A stretch of 64,000 bases of DNA from Xenophilus aerolatus (GTDB lineage Bacteria; Pseudomonadota; Gammaproteobacteria; Burkholderiales; Burkholderiaceae_C). Within the stretch, counting starts at the first letter, position 1, and every line of letters begins with the position of its first letter. Shown piece by piece: positions 32,362 to 40,296 of the stretch. Made by a program: the position numbers and the translations under genes. Below the pieces are notes generated by a model. That model was not told where the DNA came from. It ran no database searches and saw only the letters and a program-made list of their open reading frames with translations. The stretch is from contig JASCNX010000006.1 of assembly GCA_029968055.1 (NCBI GenBank), positions 124,001-188,000 on the forward strand, given 5' to 3'.

Positions 32362-33354
32362 ATGGAACCGAACGAACCTGGCGCGCGCCTGCGCCGCCGC
32401 ACGCTGCTGCAGGCCGCGGCCATCGGCGCCGCCTGCCCGGCGGCCTGGGCCCAGGCCCCCTTCCCCAGCCGGCCGGTGCGCATCGTCGTGCCCTTCGCGG
32501 CCGGGGGGCCGACCGACCTGATGGCGCGTGCCGTGGCCAAGGCCATGGGCCAGTCCATGGGGCAGCCCTTCATCGTCGACAACAAGCCCGGCGGCGGCGG
32601 CGTGATCGGCATGGGCGAGATCACCCGCAACCCGCCCGACGGCTACACGCTGGTGATGCCTTCGATCCTCGCGGTCACCAACCCCACGCTGATGCCCAAC
32701 TACCCCTTCGACACGGTGAAGGACTTCAGCCCCATCACCATCGTCGGCTTCATTCCGCATGCGCTGGTGGTGAAGCCCGACTTTCCGGCGCGCGACCTGC
32801 AGGGGCTGGTGCAGATGGCCAAGGAGAAGCCGGGATCGCTCTCCTACGCGTCCTCGGGCGTGGGCACCTCCGCCCACCTCGCCGGCGCGCTGTTCGCACA
32901 GCGCGCCGGCATCCAGGCCACGCACGTGCCCTACCGCGGCGCCGGGCCGGCCGTGCAGGACCTGCTGGGTGGGCAGGTCCAGTTCATGTTCCTGGACATG
33001 AGCTCGGCGCTGTCGCAGATCCAGGCCGGCAAGCTGCGTGCGCTGGCCGTCGCGCCCGTCAACCGCTTTGCAGGGCTGCCGCAGGTGCCCACGGTGGCCG
33101 AGCAGGGCTACCCCGGCTTCGACGTGCACGGCTGGTACGGCCTGCTGGTGGCGGGCGACACGCCGGCCCCGGTGGTCGACCGGCTCTACCAGGGCGTGAA
33201 GGCCGCGCTGGCGCAACCCGACCTGCGGGCGATGTTCCGCGCACAGGGCATCGAGCCGGGCGGCATGCCGCCGGCCGAATACGCGCAGGTGATCCGCAAG
33301 GACCTGGCCCAGTGGAAGAAGACCATCGCCGAGCTCGGCATCAAGATGGACTGA
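32362..33354 (+). CDS. Bug/TctC family receptor
   Basis: 330 aa. AAGGAG at 32350-32355 is six bases before ATG 32362. Twin-arginine signal RRRTLLQAAAIGAACPAAWAQ. Family motifs: RIVVPFAAGGPTDLMAR, FIVDNKPGGGG, VPYRGAGPAVQDLLGG. Periplasmic carboxylate-type receptor. It is seven bases from a D-2-hydroxyacid dehydrogenase, so a hydroxy or keto acid substrate is plausible. No TctAB genes near. Confidence 0.93.
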   Translation: MEPNEPGARLRRRTLLQAAAIGAACPAAWAQAPFPSRPVRIVVPFAAGGPTDLMARAVAKAMGQSMGQPFIVDNKPGGGGVIGMGEITRNPPDGYTLVMPSILAVTNPTLMPNYPFDTVKDFSPITIVGFIPHALVVKPDFPARDLQGLVQMAKEKPGSLSYASSGVGTSAHLAGALFAQRAGIQATHVPYRGAGPAVQDLLGGQVQFMFLDMSSALSQIQAGKLRALAVAPVNRFAGLPQVPTVAEQGYPGFDVHGWYGLLVAGDTPAPVVDRLYQGVKAALAQPDLRAMFRAQGIEPGGMPPAEYAQVIRKDLAQWKKTIAELGIKMD

Positions 33355-33361
33355 GGCGGCC

Positions 33362-34360
33362 ATGCGCATCGCCATTCCCGACGACTACCAGGACTGCGTG
33401 CGCACCCTCGCGTGCTTCGGCCGGCTGGCGGGCCACGAGGTCACTGTGTTCAACGACACCGTGCACGGCACCGACGCCCTGGCCCGGCGCCTGCAGGACT
33501 TCGACGCCGTGGTGCTCACCCGCGAGCGCACCCGCATCGATGCCGCCCTGCTGGACCGGCTGCCGCGCCTGCGCCTGGTCAGCCAGACCGGCCGAATCGC
33601 GTCCCACGTGGACGTGGCGGCGTGCACCGCGCGCGGCGTCGCCGTGGCCGATGGCCGCGGGTCGGGCGCCGCCACGGCCGAACTGACCTGGGCCCTGCTG
33701 CTGGCCAGCCGGCGGCACCTGGTGGACGAAGCCAACCGTCTTCGCGCGGGCCGGTGGCAGGGCCACCTGGGTCAGCAGCTCTTCGGCCAACGGCTGGGCG
33801 TGTGGAGCTACGGCCGCATCGGGCAGCAGGTGGCCCGCTACGGGCGGGCCTTCGGCATGAACGTGTGGGTGTGGGGGCGCGAGGGATCGACCGAAGCGGC
33901 CCGCGCCGACGGCTTCGAGGTCGCGCCGTCGCGGGAGGCCTTCTTCGCGCAGAGCGACGTCGTGTGCCTGCATGTGCGCCTCGTGCCCGAGACCCGCGGC
34001 CTCGTGACGCGCGCCGACCTGGACGCCATGAAGCCCGACGCCGTGCTGGTCAACACGAGCCGCTGGGAGCTGGTGGCGCCGGGCGCTCTGGAGGCCGCGC
34101 TGCGCGCCGGACGGCCCGGCTTCGCGGCCGTCGACGTCTTCGAGCAGGAGGCCGAGCCGCTGCTGGGTGGCGACCATCCGCTGCTGGCGCTGCCCAACGC
34201 CCTGTGCACCCCGCACATCGGCTACGTGGAGCGCGACAACTACGAGCGCTACTTCGGCATGGCCTTCGACAACATCGTCGCCTTCGCGCACGGACAGCCG
34301 CGGAACCTGGTCAATCCCGAGGTGCTGGACGCGCGGACCACCGTCCCGCCCGCCGGCTAA
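33362..34360 (+). CDS. D-2-hydroxyacid dehydrogenase family protein
   Basis: 332 aa. Catalytic triad candidates: Arg in VNTSRWELV, Glu in VDVFEQEAEP, His in TPHIGYVERDNYE. NAD-binding loop LGVWSYGRIGQQVARYG has Ser where most members have the first Gly of GxGxxG (family VGIIGLGRIG). The N-terminal domain carries LVSQTGRIASHVDVAAC. Follows the Bug gene by seven bases, a likely two-gene operon. Reduces or oxidises a 2-keto/2-hydroxy acid; the exact acid is unknown. Confidence 0.88.
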   Translation: MRIAIPDDYQDCVRTLACFGRLAGHEVTVFNDTVHGTDALARRLQDFDAVVLTRERTRIDAALLDRLPRLRLVSQTGRIASHVDVAACTARGVAVADGRGSGAATAELTWALLLASRRHLVDEANRLRAGRWQGHLGQQLFGQRLGVWSYGRIGQQVARYGRAFGMNVWVWGREGSTEAARADGFEVAPSREAFFAQSDVVCLHVRLVPETRGLVTRADLDAMKPDAVLVNTSRWELVAPGALEAALRAGRPGFAAVDVFEQEAEPLLGGDHPLLALPNALCTPHIGYVERDNYERYFGMAFDNIVAFAHGQPRNLVNPEVLDARTTVPPAG

Positions 34361-34385
34361 GGGGCTCGCCGGCTTGCGTCCAACG

Positions 34386-34410
34386 AAAAAGGCGCCCCGC
34401 GGGGCGCCTT
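34386..34410 (-). terminator. Intrinsic terminator of the DUF3567 gene
   Basis: AAGGCGCCCCGCGGGGCGCCTT perfect palindrome (34389-34410); on the minus strand it is followed by TTTT from 34386-34389, ideal for the leftward DUF3567 gene. It can also serve the rightward dehydrogenase gene, but with no T-tract. Confidence 0.8.
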
Positions 34411-34435
34411 CGGCGTGTCGGCTTCGGCCTTGCGC

Positions 34436-34747
34436 TCAGTGCATCAGCACCGGGTTCTGGGCCAGCTCGGCGTAACCTTCGAGGGTGTCCTCCACCTCTT
34501 CCTGCGTGGGCGTGTTGAGCTGCCAGGCCGCGATCTGCTTCTGGAACAGGTCGGCCCAGGAGCCGTCGAGGTAGACCTCCTTGCCCGAGCGCTTGTCGAC
34601 GATCTCGAAGCCATCGCGCGCCAGCACCGGCAGATGCGGCGCCGCCGGGGCGTCGTCTTCTGTCGGCTGCACGTGGACGACGACGAAGGCGTCGGAGTCG
34701 TAAAGCATGTGCATGGCGGGGTGCTTCATGGAGTCGATGAGGGACAT
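34436..34747 (-). CDS. DUF3567 family protein
   Basis: 103 aa from ATG 34747 (ATG 34756 also possible; the family core starts at the MHMLYDSDAF Met, 34714). DUF3567 signatures: MLYDSDAFVVVHV, DGFEIVDKRSGKEVYLDGSWADLFQKQI, LEGYAELAQNPVLMH. Small soluble protein family confined largely to betaproteobacteria, function unknown. Confidence 0.82.
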   Translation of the reverse strand: MSLIDSMKHPAMHMLYDSDAFVVVHVQPTEDDAPAAPHLPVLARDGFEIVDKRSGKEVYLDGSWADLFQKQIAAWQLNTPTQEEVEDTLEGYAELAQNPVLMH

Positions 34748-34887
34748 GGTCACCATGTAGCAATCAACGCGCCAGATTCAAGAGGCGCCGACATGGCGTG
34801 GGCGAATGTGCCACCGGCAACGGTGACATGCGCCTGCGGCCGTAGGCGGAGTCCGACCCTGCGGTCGCCGACGGCCGCCCGCGCCCC

Positions 34888-36123
34888 TCAGGGCGTGCCC
34901 GTGCTGCGCAGTTGCAGGTCGGCCCAGTCGCCGTTGGGCTCCGTCTGGCGGATGCGCACCGGGAGCCAGCCGAGTTCCGGTGCCAGCCACAGCTCGATCT
35001 TGCGGTCGAAGGGCTTGCGCGGCAGGCGCGTGAGCTTGCGGGCCTGGAACTCGCCGGCCGGCGTGGCCTGCGCTTCGTCGCCGTCGACGCTGAAGCTCCA
35101 GACCTCGGCATCGCGCGTGCCCGCCGTCTGGACGCTGAAGCTGCTCCCGGGGGCGTGCCGCGCCGGGTCGCCGGCCAGCAGGGCCGACAGTTGCAGGATC
35201 ACGCTCAGCTCGTCCTGAGCGCCGGGCTGCAGCGGCGCGGGCGTGGTGGTGCTGCTGAACACGATCTGGCCGCTCTCGCGCACGAAATGCGTGGCGACCT
35301 CGCTGCGGCGGGTGTCGGAAAAGCGTTCCGGCTCGAGTCCCCCGGGCCCGACGCGTCCCACGCTCGTGCGGGAGCGGATGGTGCGGAACAGCACGCGCAG
35401 CGCGAGCCGCGCGTTGTACTGGCTGCCGTCCTGCAGCCAGATCAGCTCGCCGAAGACCCCGGACATCGGCTGCACGCCCTGCTGCCCGGTGACGGTGAAA
35501 TCCAGCTTGACCGACGGCGGCACCTTGAGCGCCTCGGTCGCGCCCGGCACGCCCGCACCCGCGCCGGCGCCCGTGCCCGCGCCCTGCCCGGTGCCCGTGC
35601 CGCCGCCGCCCGCGGGGGTGCCCTCCGGCTCCGCATCGGGAGCGCGGGCCAGCGCATCCTGGCCCATCGAGGGGGCCGAGGGCGGCCCTTCCGTGTCGGG
35701 CGGCGCGCCCTGCGCCAGCGCTTCGGCCGGCGCCTCGGGTTCGGGCTTGGGGGGCACCTGCGCCTCTGCGCGATCCGGCGCGGGCACGGCGGCAGGCGGC
35801 GGGGGCTTGGGACGCGCCGGCACCGCCTTGCGCGGATGCGTGCGCAGGCGCGCGGTGGGTGCGGGGCCGGCCTGCGTGGGCGTGGCCGCCGGCGCCGCCG
35901 CGGCACCCGGCGAGCCGCCGCCGGTGGCTGCCGGCGGCGCGATCACGATGGTGCGGGTGCTGAAGCGATGCGCCAGCGGCAGCGCATCGCTCTGCGTCCC
36001 GTGTGGCAGTGCGCCCATCACCAGCAGGTGCGCCAGCGTGACGGCGACCGTCAGCACCGCCACCGCGCGCCACGGCCGCCGCGGACGCGGCAGCACGACG
36101 ATCATCGGGCGCAGGGAAGTCAT
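34888..36123 (-). CDS. DUF3108 family protein with N-terminal membrane anchor
   Basis: 411 aa from ATG 36123. A single membrane segment (AVAVLTVAVTLAHLLVMGALP) is followed by a long Pro/Ala-rich linker (about 60-190) and a DUF3108 domain (about 195-411: VKLDFTVTGQQGVQPMSG, GRVGPGGLEPERFSDTRR, LPVRIRQTEPNGDWADLQL). Likely periplasmic, beta-rich; DUF3108 proteins are suspected envelope proteins. Divergent from the FAH gene. Confidence 0.8.
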   Translation of the reverse strand: MTSLRPMIVVLPRPRRPWRAVAVLTVAVTLAHLLVMGALPHGTQSDALPLAHRFSTRTIVIAPPAATGGGSPGAAAAPAATPTQAGPAPTARLRTHPRKAVPARPKPPPPAAVPAPDRAEAQVPPKPEPEAPAEALAQGAPPDTEGPPSAPSMGQDALARAPDAEPEGTPAGGGGTGTGQGAGTGAGAGAGVPGATEALKVPPSVKLDFTVTGQQGVQPMSGVFGELIWLQDGSQYNARLALRVLFRTIRSRTSVGRVGPGGLEPERFSDTRRSEVATHFVRESGQIVFSSTTTPAPLQPGAQDELSVILQLSALLAGDPARHAPGSSFSVQTAGTRDAEVWSFSVDGDEAQATPAGEFQARKLTRLPRKPFDRKIELWLAPELGWLPVRIRQTEPNGDWADLQLRSTGTP

Positions 36124-36186
36124 GGACGGACGGTCAGGGCAGGAGCGAACGCGCAGGCGGCGCAAGAGGCGCAGGGGGATGGCCCG

Positions 36187-36220
36187 CCACTAAACTCCCG
36201 GCCTTCATCCAGTTTAGTGG
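36187..36220. promoter_or_regulatory. Perfect inverted repeat upstream of the FAH gene
   Basis: CCACTAAACT - 14 bases - AGTTTAGTGG, perfect 10+10 arms, lying 45 bp before the FAH-family start and 64 bp from the divergent DUF3108 start. It may be an operator or, in RNA, a leader hairpin. No T-tract follows, so it is not a terminator. Confidence 0.5.
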
Positions 36221-36264
36221 GCTCGCAGGCGGGCATTCCCCGCCGCGGCCTTTACGCGCACCCC

Positions 36265-37335
36265 ATGAAACTTGCCACGCTCCAGGACGGTTCGCGCGAC
36301 GGCCAGCTGGTCGTCGTCTCCCGCGACCTGACCACCGCCCATTACGCCACCGGCATCGCCCACCGGCTGCAGCAGGTGCTGGACGACTGGGGCTTCATGA
36401 GCCCGCAGTTGCAGGACCTGTACACCGCGCTCAACCAGGGACGGGCGCGCCACGCCTTTCCCTTCAACCCCGGGCAGTGCATGGCCCCCCTGCCGCGCGC
36501 CTACCAGTGGGCCGACGGCTCGGCCTACCTCAACCACGTCGAGCTGGTGCGCAAGGCCCGCAACGCCGAGGTGCCCGCCACCTTCTACACCGACCCGCTC
36601 ATGTACCAGGGCGGCAGCGATGATTTCCTGGGCCCCTGCGACGACATCGTGGTGCCCAGCGAGGCGATGGGCATCGACTTCGAAGCCGAGGTCGCCGTCG
36701 TGACCGGCGACGTGGCGATGGGCGCCACGCCCGAGCAGGCGCTGGACGGCATCCGCCTCGTCATGCTGGCCAACGACGTGAGCCTGCGCAACCTCATCCC
36801 GGCCGAGCTGGCCAAGGGCTTCGGCTTCTTCCAGAGCAAGCCCGCCACCGCCTTCAGCCCCGTGGCCGTCACGCTTGACGAGCTGGGCCCCGCCTGGCAG
36901 GACGGCCGCGTGCACCTGGCCCTGCAGAGCACCTGGAACGGCCGCAAGGTCGGCCTGTGCGACGCCGGCCCGGACATGACCTTCCATTTCGGCCAGCTCA
37001 TCGCCCACATCGCGAAGACGCGCAACGTGCGCGCCGGCAGCATCGTCGGCAGCGGCACCGTGAGCAATCCCGGCGTCGAGAAGGACGGCCGCATAGAGTG
37101 GCCCAAGGGCTACTCCTGCATCGCCGAGAAGCGCTGCATCGAGACGATCCAGGACGGCGCGCCCAAGACCGAGTTCATGAAGTTCGGCGACACCATCCGC
37201 ATCGAGATGAAGGGGCTGGACGGCAAGTCGCTGTTCGGGGCGATCGAGCAGGAGGTGGTGCCGGTGGGCGGGCGGGTGAAGGCGGTGGCTGCCGCTGCGC
37301 CGGGGCGTGCCGAGGACGAGGCGCTGGAAGACTGA
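36265..37335 (+). CDS. Fumarylacetoacetate hydrolase family protein
   Basis: 356 aa from ATG 36265. The FAH-family metal site is seen in GIDFEAEVAVVTGDV (Glu-x-Glu) and VMLANDVSLRNL (Asp); NDVSLRN, FQSKPATAFSPVAVT and GSGTVSNPG are typical. C-C or C-O bond hydrolases, hydratases and decarboxylases of aromatic catabolism occur in this family; fumarylacetoacetase itself is longer. No homogentisate gene is adjacent. ATG follows TTTACGCGCACCCC without a clear Shine-Dalgarno. Confidence 0.87.
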   Translation: MKLATLQDGSRDGQLVVVSRDLTTAHYATGIAHRLQQVLDDWGFMSPQLQDLYTALNQGRARHAFPFNPGQCMAPLPRAYQWADGSAYLNHVELVRKARNAEVPATFYTDPLMYQGGSDDFLGPCDDIVVPSEAMGIDFEAEVAVVTGDVAMGATPEQALDGIRLVMLANDVSLRNLIPAELAKGFGFFQSKPATAFSPVAVTLDELGPAWQDGRVHLALQSTWNGRKVGLCDAGPDMTFHFGQLIAHIAKTRNVRAGSIVGSGTVSNPGVEKDGRIEWPKGYSCIAEKRCIETIQDGAPKTEFMKFGDTIRIEMKGLDGKSLFGAIEQEVVPVGGRVKAVAAAAPGRAEDEALED

Positions 37336-37548
37336 GCGCGCTGTTCTACGACACCGACGTTGCGCATGAGCAAGCGCGCATGGATATTGCCAAGTGCATC
37401 CTCGACTGCCAAAGAATATGAATCCAGGGCTGGCTCGTTTTCGTGGCAAATCGTCCCTCTGGTGACGACTTCGTGCCTCAGGTGAGTAAGGATCAGAGGT
37501 GGCGCTCGCGCAATAACTGCTGGCGTTAGCGGCTTCTTTTCATCTTTC
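37336..37548. other. Gene-free interval before the toxin-antitoxin pair
   Basis: About 210 bases with no supportable gene. The sequence becomes visibly AT-richer toward the right (CTTCTTTTCATCTTTCTATTT), consistent with an acquired promoter for the next operon. Confidence 0.45.
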
Positions 37549-37585
37549 TATTTGTCCGAAAAATATGGTATTTTTCGGACAAATA
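37549..37585. promoter_or_regulatory. Perfect 37-nt palindrome (operator) of the AbiE-like operon
   Basis: TATTTGTCCGAAAAATA - TGG - TATTTTTCGGACAAATA: 17-nt arms, perfect, ending 10 bases before the first ATG. It sits where the -10 region or transcription start is expected, so it is probably the autoregulatory operator bound by the antitoxin-like protein, or a strong 5' hairpin of the mRNA. Confidence 0.75.
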
Positions 37586-37595
37586 AACGTTGCCC

Positions 37596-38225
37596 ATGCC
37601 ACGCGCCGCCTCCGCTCACAGCATCGACACCCTGCTTGCACGCAGGGTGCAGCGGGCGCCGCGCGGCACCGTGTTCACCCCGGCCAGTTTTGCCAGCTTG
37701 GGCAGCCGCGCGGCCATCGACAAGGCGCTGCAGCGTCAGGTCGCCGCAGGCCATTTGCGCCGACTTTCACGCGGCTTGTACGACAAGCCCCGGCATGACG
37801 AGGTGCTGGGCACCCTTTGGCCCACCGTCGATGCGGTGGTACGCGCCCTGACGGGCAAAGACCGCATCCGCACCCAACCGGCCGGGGCGTATGCCGCCAA
37901 TCTGCTGGGACTGTCGGAGCAGGTGCCCGCCAAGGTCGTGTTGCTGACCGATGGCACCGCGCGCTCGGTGCAGGCCGGGCCGCTGCAGATCACGCTCAAG
38001 CGCACCACGCCGCGCGACATGGCGACTGCGGGCCGCCTCAGCGGGTTGGTGATCCAGGCGTTCAAGAGCCTGGGCGCACCGCATGTGACGCCCGAGCGCA
38101 TCCAGCGGCTGCGGCAGATGCTGCCGCACGCCGAGCGTGCCAGGCTGCTGAACGATGTGGCGTTGGCGCCCGCATGGATGCAGCCGCATTTGCGCGCGCT
38201 CGCGCATGAGGAGAAGTCGACGTGA
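37596..38225 (+). CDS. AbiEi-like antitoxin (DUF6088 family)
   Basis: 209 aa from ATG 37596. The first 75 residues form a winged helix of the AbiEi type (GTVFTPASFASLGSRAAIDKALQRQ, then HLRRLSRGLYDKPRHDE), followed by a central domain (IRTQPAGAYAANLLGLSEQVPAKVVLLTDG) like DUF6088/AbiEi. Type IV antitoxins of this family repress their own operon and oppose a nucleotidyltransferase toxin. The 4-bp overlap with the next gene and the upstream palindrome support this. Lower GC than the surrounding operons. Confidence 0.82.
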   Translation: MPRAASAHSIDTLLARRVQRAPRGTVFTPASFASLGSRAAIDKALQRQVAAGHLRRLSRGLYDKPRHDEVLGTLWPTVDAVVRALTGKDRIRTQPAGAYAANLLGLSEQVPAKVVLLTDGTARSVQAGPLQITLKRTTPRDMATAGRLSGLVIQAFKSLGAPHVTPERIQRLRQMLPHAERARLLNDVALAPAWMQPHLRALAHEEKST

Positions 38226-39280
38226 CCTGGGTAACGCCGGCAAAGCGCTTTCTTGCGCTCACACGAGACCGGCGTGCCCTCGCATTCGAGCAGGCAGCCG
38301 CTGGGCGTGCCGGTCAGCAAGTCATGCTGGAGAAAGACTTCTGGGTCAGCTGGCTGCTGGGCGTGCTCTTCACGCTGTCCGAAATCGCGCCGCACTTCGT
38401 CTTCAAGGGCGGCACGTCGCTCTCGAAGGTCTATGGGGTGATCGACCGCTTCTCCGAAGACATCGACCTCTGCCTGCTGCCCGCTTTCGTGGGCGCCGAC
38501 GCAGAGGCCTTCGACGCATTGGGCAGCCGCACGCGTCGCGATGCGGCAGTCGCGGAAATGCAGCGTCTGTGCGGTGTCAAGGTGCAGGAGGTGGTCCAGC
38601 CGCTGCTGGAATCTGTCCTTCGCGACGCTCTGGGCGCACCGCAGGGCGATGCCGCAGCGTGGTTGCGCTACGAGCTTGACGCCGCAGCCCGTTCCCCGGT
38701 GCTGTACTTTCAATACCCGACGCAGCAACGAACCGGCTTTGCGTACATCCAGCGCGAGGTGAAGCTCGAACTCGGCACGCTGACCGACCAGCAGCCCACC
38801 GGTCGGCATCCGATTCGCCCGTTGGTGGCCGACGCTTTTCCCGCGCTGTTCGACGACTGGCAATGCGAGGTCACGGCGCTCGCGCTGGAGCGCACCTTCT
38901 GGGAGAAGGCGACGATCCTGCATTCGGAGTTCTACCGGCCGCCGGATCAGCCGATCCCGGATCGCTACGCACGCCATTACTCGGACATGGCGCGTCTGCT
39001 GGAACGGGACGATGCAATGACGTATCTGGCCGACGAGGCGCTCTGCGCGCATGTGGTCGACTGGAAAGGGCGCGTGTTTCCGCGCGCGTGGGCGCGCTAC
39101 GACCTGGCCAGGGCGGGCAGCTTCCGCTTGCTGCCGCCGGACGAACGTCGTGCCGTCCTGGCGCAGGACTACGCCGCCATGCAACCGATGTTCATCAACG
39201 CGCCGCCGGCGTTCGACCGGGTCCTCGACCGGCTGGCGGAAGCCGAGGCGCAATTCAACGCGGGCAAAGGCGAGCCATGA
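38222..39280 (+). CDS. AbiEii/AbiGii-family nucleotidyltransferase toxin
   Basis: 352 aa from GTG 38222, overlapping the antitoxin stop (GTGA). Nucleotidyltransferase motifs: FKGGTSLSKVYGVIDRFSEDIDLCL (GG[ST] then DxD), EVKLELG, and FWEKATILH (motif IV; Lys). The family transfers nucleotides, for tRNA in the AbiE relatives studied, and halts growth when phage or stress removes the antitoxin. Bicistronic with DUF6088-type antitoxin. Confidence 0.88.
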   Translation: MTWVTPAKRFLALTRDRRALAFEQAAAGRAGQQVMLEKDFWVSWLLGVLFTLSEIAPHFVFKGGTSLSKVYGVIDRFSEDIDLCLLPAFVGADAEAFDALGSRTRRDAAVAEMQRLCGVKVQEVVQPLLESVLRDALGAPQGDAAAWLRYELDAAARSPVLYFQYPTQQRTGFAYIQREVKLELGTLTDQQPTGRHPIRPLVADAFPALFDDWQCEVTALALERTFWEKATILHSEFYRPPDQPIPDRYARHYSDMARLLERDDAMTYLADEALCAHVVDWKGRVFPRAWARYDLARAGSFRLLPPDERRAVLAQDYAAMQPMFINAPPAFDRVLDRLAEAEAQFNAGKGEP

Positions 39281-39390
39281 CGACGAGCTTCAATCTCGGC
39301 CTTCTCCAAACCGAGTGACCCGAGCCGCATGACGACGCCCAGCGCGCCGAACGCGGCCGCGGCGGCGGCCCACGTTCGACCCACGCGAGC

Positions 39391-40167
39391 TCAGGCGCCC
39401 CCACGCAGCAACGCCTTCACCGACCCGATCCCCAGCCGCCGGAACGCGCGGTACTGGTGGGTGCGCACCGTGCTCAGCGCCACGCCGAGCTCACGCGCCG
39501 CCTCCTTGGCGGTGCGCCCGGCCATGAGCTGCCCGATGACTTCGCGCTCGCGCACGCTCAGCGTGAGCAGGCGCGATGCGAAGGCGGGCTCGACTGCGCT
39601 GCCGGTGGCCAGGGCGATGCGGCCGTGCGCGGCGGTGGCGTCGGCCAGCAGGGCCGCATGCACTTCGAGCAGCGCGAAGTCGCGCGCGTCGAACTCGCGC
39701 TGCGCCAGGCTGCGGTAGAAGCTCACTGCCGCTCGCTGGCCGGTGGGCAACAAGAGCAGCACCGACGCGCGTTCGCGGATGCCGACATCGCCGTAGCAGG
39801 CGGCGCGGTAGTCGGCATCGGCCAGTTCGTCGCCCCGGTGGTGGCCCAGCCAGAGCTGCGCACCGCGTCGCGGCCGCGGGCGACTGGCCAGCCACGCCAT
39901 GTGCGGGTCGAGCAGGTCGAAGCGCTGCGCGACATAGCGCTCGGCCGTCCGTTCGGCCGTGCTGCCATAGCTGCTGGCGGCCGACACGGTTTCGATGCGG
40001 CCCGTGGCACCGACCGCGAAGACGGTGCAGAAGGTGACGGGCAGCACGCCGTGCATGGCCTTCAGATAACTGACGGCCAGCTGCGGGGTGCCGACGCCGG
40101 ACAGCACGCCGCTGACGACGGCAGGCGCCAGCGCTTCGACGCAGGGGCGGATGCGCCATCGCTTCAT
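39391..40167 (-). CDS. LuxR family transcriptional regulator
   Basis: 258 aa. C-terminal GerE helix-turn-helix at about 195-250: LSVREREVIGQLMAGRTAKEAARELGVALSTVRTH. The N-terminal 190 residues have no recognised receiver or autoinducer motif (FCTVFAVGATGRIETVSA), so the signal is unknown. Divergent from a flavin monooxygenase operon (129 bp), which it probably controls. Confidence 0.85.
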   Translation of the reverse strand: MKRWRIRPCVEALAPAVVSGVLSGVGTPQLAVSYLKAMHGVLPVTFCTVFAVGATGRIETVSAASSYGSTAERTAERYVAQRFDLLDPHMAWLASRPRPRRGAQLWLGHHRGDELADADYRAACYGDVGIRERASVLLLLPTGQRAAVSFYRSLAQREFDARDFALLEVHAALLADATAAHGRIALATGSAVEPAFASRLLTLSVREREVIGQLMAGRTAKEAARELGVALSTVRTHQYRAFRRLGIGSVKALLRGGA

Positions 40168-40197
40168 GCGGGGGGCCTGGAGATGCTCAGGGTAAAC

Positions 40198-40211
40198 ACT
40201 TCATGAGAAGT
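40198..40211. promoter_or_regulatory. Candidate operator between LuxR and the monooxygenase operon
   Basis: ACTTC-ATGA-GAAGT, a perfect 5+5 palindrome 31 bp upstream of the LuxR-type gene's start and 86 bp upstream of the monooxygenase start. Confidence 0.4.
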
Positions 40212-40296
40212 TAGGACATCGGCGGCGAATGCGCATCGGGACAATTCCGCCTGCCGCCACGCCGAGACAACGCCACCTTTTTCCAAAAGGCACCGC

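Noticed and set aside
34389-34410. Terminator for the + strand dehydrogenase gene only
   Set aside because: T-tract exists on the minus strand, so assigned primarily to the DUF3567 gene.
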